A stretch of 64,000 bases of DNA from Vesta saturnalis. Lineage: Eukaryota; Arthropoda; Insecta; Coleoptera; Lampyridae. Position 1 is the first letter of the stretch, and every line of letters starts with the position of its first letter. A program made the position numbers and the translations under genes. Positions 63,240-64,000 of this stretch are shown here, piece by piece. The DNA is taken from NCBI GenBank assembly GCA_036346205.1, contig JARFJB010001977.1, positions 723,001 through 787,000 of the forward strand, given 5' to 3'. The notes under the pieces are model-generated. The model did no database searches. It was not told the origin of the DNA and saw nothing but the letters and a program-made list of their open reading frames with translations.

Positions 63240-64000
63240 TTTCCTCTCATGACGTCTTGCGACGGAGTTGTAGTAGCTGATCCTGCTGAAAAAGCCAACC
63301 TATTTGTCGATTACTTTGCATCAAATTCATGTCTCAATGATTCTGGTAAAACTGTGCCGTCGCCCAAATCTACCCCATACGCTATTAAACCAATCCACTT
63401 TCGCTACAAGCTCCTGGAATCAATTATCAATAAACTTGATCCAAACAAGGCGACTCGCCTGGCGGTATTCCAGCTATCGTCCTTAAAAAATGCTGCCCCG
63501 AGCTAGTACCTGTATTGTCCAAACTCTTTTTGATCTCCATGGCATCTGGAGAGTTCCCTCATCGTGGAGGTTGGCAAATCTCCAGCCTATTCCTAAAAAG
63601 GACGACAAAACCGATCCCTCAAACTATCGACTTCCATTCTGTCGAAAACTTTGGAATAATACATTAGAGAGGTCCGGTGAAACAGTCGTAGTAGCTTTAG
63701 ATATTTCAAAAGCTTTTGACCAGGTTTGGCACAAGTGCCTACTTGCCAGGCTCACTTCGTTCGGCTTATCTGATTCGCTCATCAATTGGATATCCAGCTT
63801 TCTTGACAGAAGATGTATACGCGTTGTCGTCGATGGCTTCTTTTCGAAAGAAACTACTGTTAACGCGGGGGCACCCACAGGATCAGTGATAGCTCCCACT
63901 CTTTTCCTGCTATACATAAATGACCTCTTTTCCTCAACAACTAACCCGATCCATTTCTTTGCGGATTACAGCACTCTACATTGTAGTTCTTCAGTTTTCC
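63240..64000 (+). pseudogene. LINE reverse transcriptase, inactive and partial
   Basis: From about 63,250: DPAEKANLFVDYFASNSCLN, then INKLDPNKATR and the PAIVLKKCCPELVPVLSKLF fingers region, FPSSWRLANLQPIPKKDDKT and DPSNYR. A deletion follows and joins to ERSGETVVVALDISKAFDQV (motif A, Asp present), LLARLTSFGLSDSLINWISS and motif B NAGAPTGSVIAPTLFLLYIN (normally G-PQGS; Q is T). Motif C is FFADYSTLHC instead of FADD, so the second catalytic Asp is Tyr. With these changes it cannot be active. The window ends inside the domain. The minus-strand ORF 63,624-63,917 is a shadow. Confidence 0.88.

Larger units (their letters stand above)
62037..64000 (+). mobile_element. I/Jockey-type non-LTR retrotransposon (LINE), cut by window end
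   Basis: Plus-strand endonuclease and RT remnants run from about 62,040 to the end of the window. The 5' part has MTSSKTDAIPQVSRRDSHTL (62,037) and a run of 11 G (62,127-62,137) that disturbs the frame. The sequence has higher GC content than the surrounding DNA, a sign of a relatively recent arrival. The 3' end is outside the window. Clade assignment (Jockey or CR1) is uncertain. Confidence 0.85.

Overview
This is AT-rich, transposon-dense DNA from an arthropod, most likely an insect. The evidence is the repeat complement: many Tc1/mariner-superfamily copies whose transposases begin with an insect-type DUF4817-like helix-turn-helix, Penelope-like elements (PLEs) with a GIY-YIG domain, a FLYWCH-MULE transposon, a pogo relic, a mariner relic and an I/Jockey-type LINE. 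There are also sixteen (TA)n arrays. I cannot name the species or order.

Layout. 1-9.4 kb: Tc1 and pogo relics, two Tc3-like pseudogenes (3.4-4.5 and 6.6-7.7 kb), a mariner fragment and two solo 60-bp mini-inverted cassettes. 9.5-18.7 kb: mostly unique DNA, with a repeat block carrying three CTCF-like motifs, a candidate TATA+Inr promoter and first coding exon (10,606-10,674, N-myristoylation-like start), another transposase relic and a recent 102-bp tandem duplication. 18.7-20.9 kb: an almost intact MULE with a single stop codon. 23.6-27.5 kb: two Tc3-like deletion derivatives 16 bp apart. 28.5-31.6 kb: two PLE copies head to head, with hammerhead-like cores; one is split by a 745-bp TIR element. 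32.6-37.5 kb: a long-palindrome Tc3 derivative and related fragments. 39.4-41.5 kb: a PLE with an intact YVDD. 41.6-46.4 kb: two larger Tc3-like elements 12 bp apart. 46.8-50.2 kb: more PLE pieces joined to G/T-rich hexamer arrays, including a 1.2-kb minisatellite. 50.3-53.2 kb: two more Tc3-like elements. 55.8-57.8 kb: a DD34E Tc1-like element whose 343-codon frame is broken only by three nonsense codons. 62.0-64.0 kb: a LINE cut by the window end.

No complete host gene is visible. The host candidates are one well-supported short first exon and several weak ones, consistent with a long-intron or intergenic region. Nearly every long ORF is transposase, reverse transcriptase or an artefact of simple repeats. 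The 408-codon ORF at 48.6-49.8 kb is only a hexamer array read in one frame.

The most interesting structures are: (1) a 57-61-bp cassette in which the terminal CAGGGTGTNCC recurs inverted as GGAACACCCTG, within the ends of several different Tc3-like families and as solo TA-flanked copies; (2) the close association of (TA)n arrays with element ends; (3) PLE head-to-head palindromes with hammerhead ribozyme cores; (4) PLE sense strands running into G/T-rich hexamer arrays; (5) terminal inverted repeats built of short tandem sub-repeats in two unrelated-looking elements, with a possible third.
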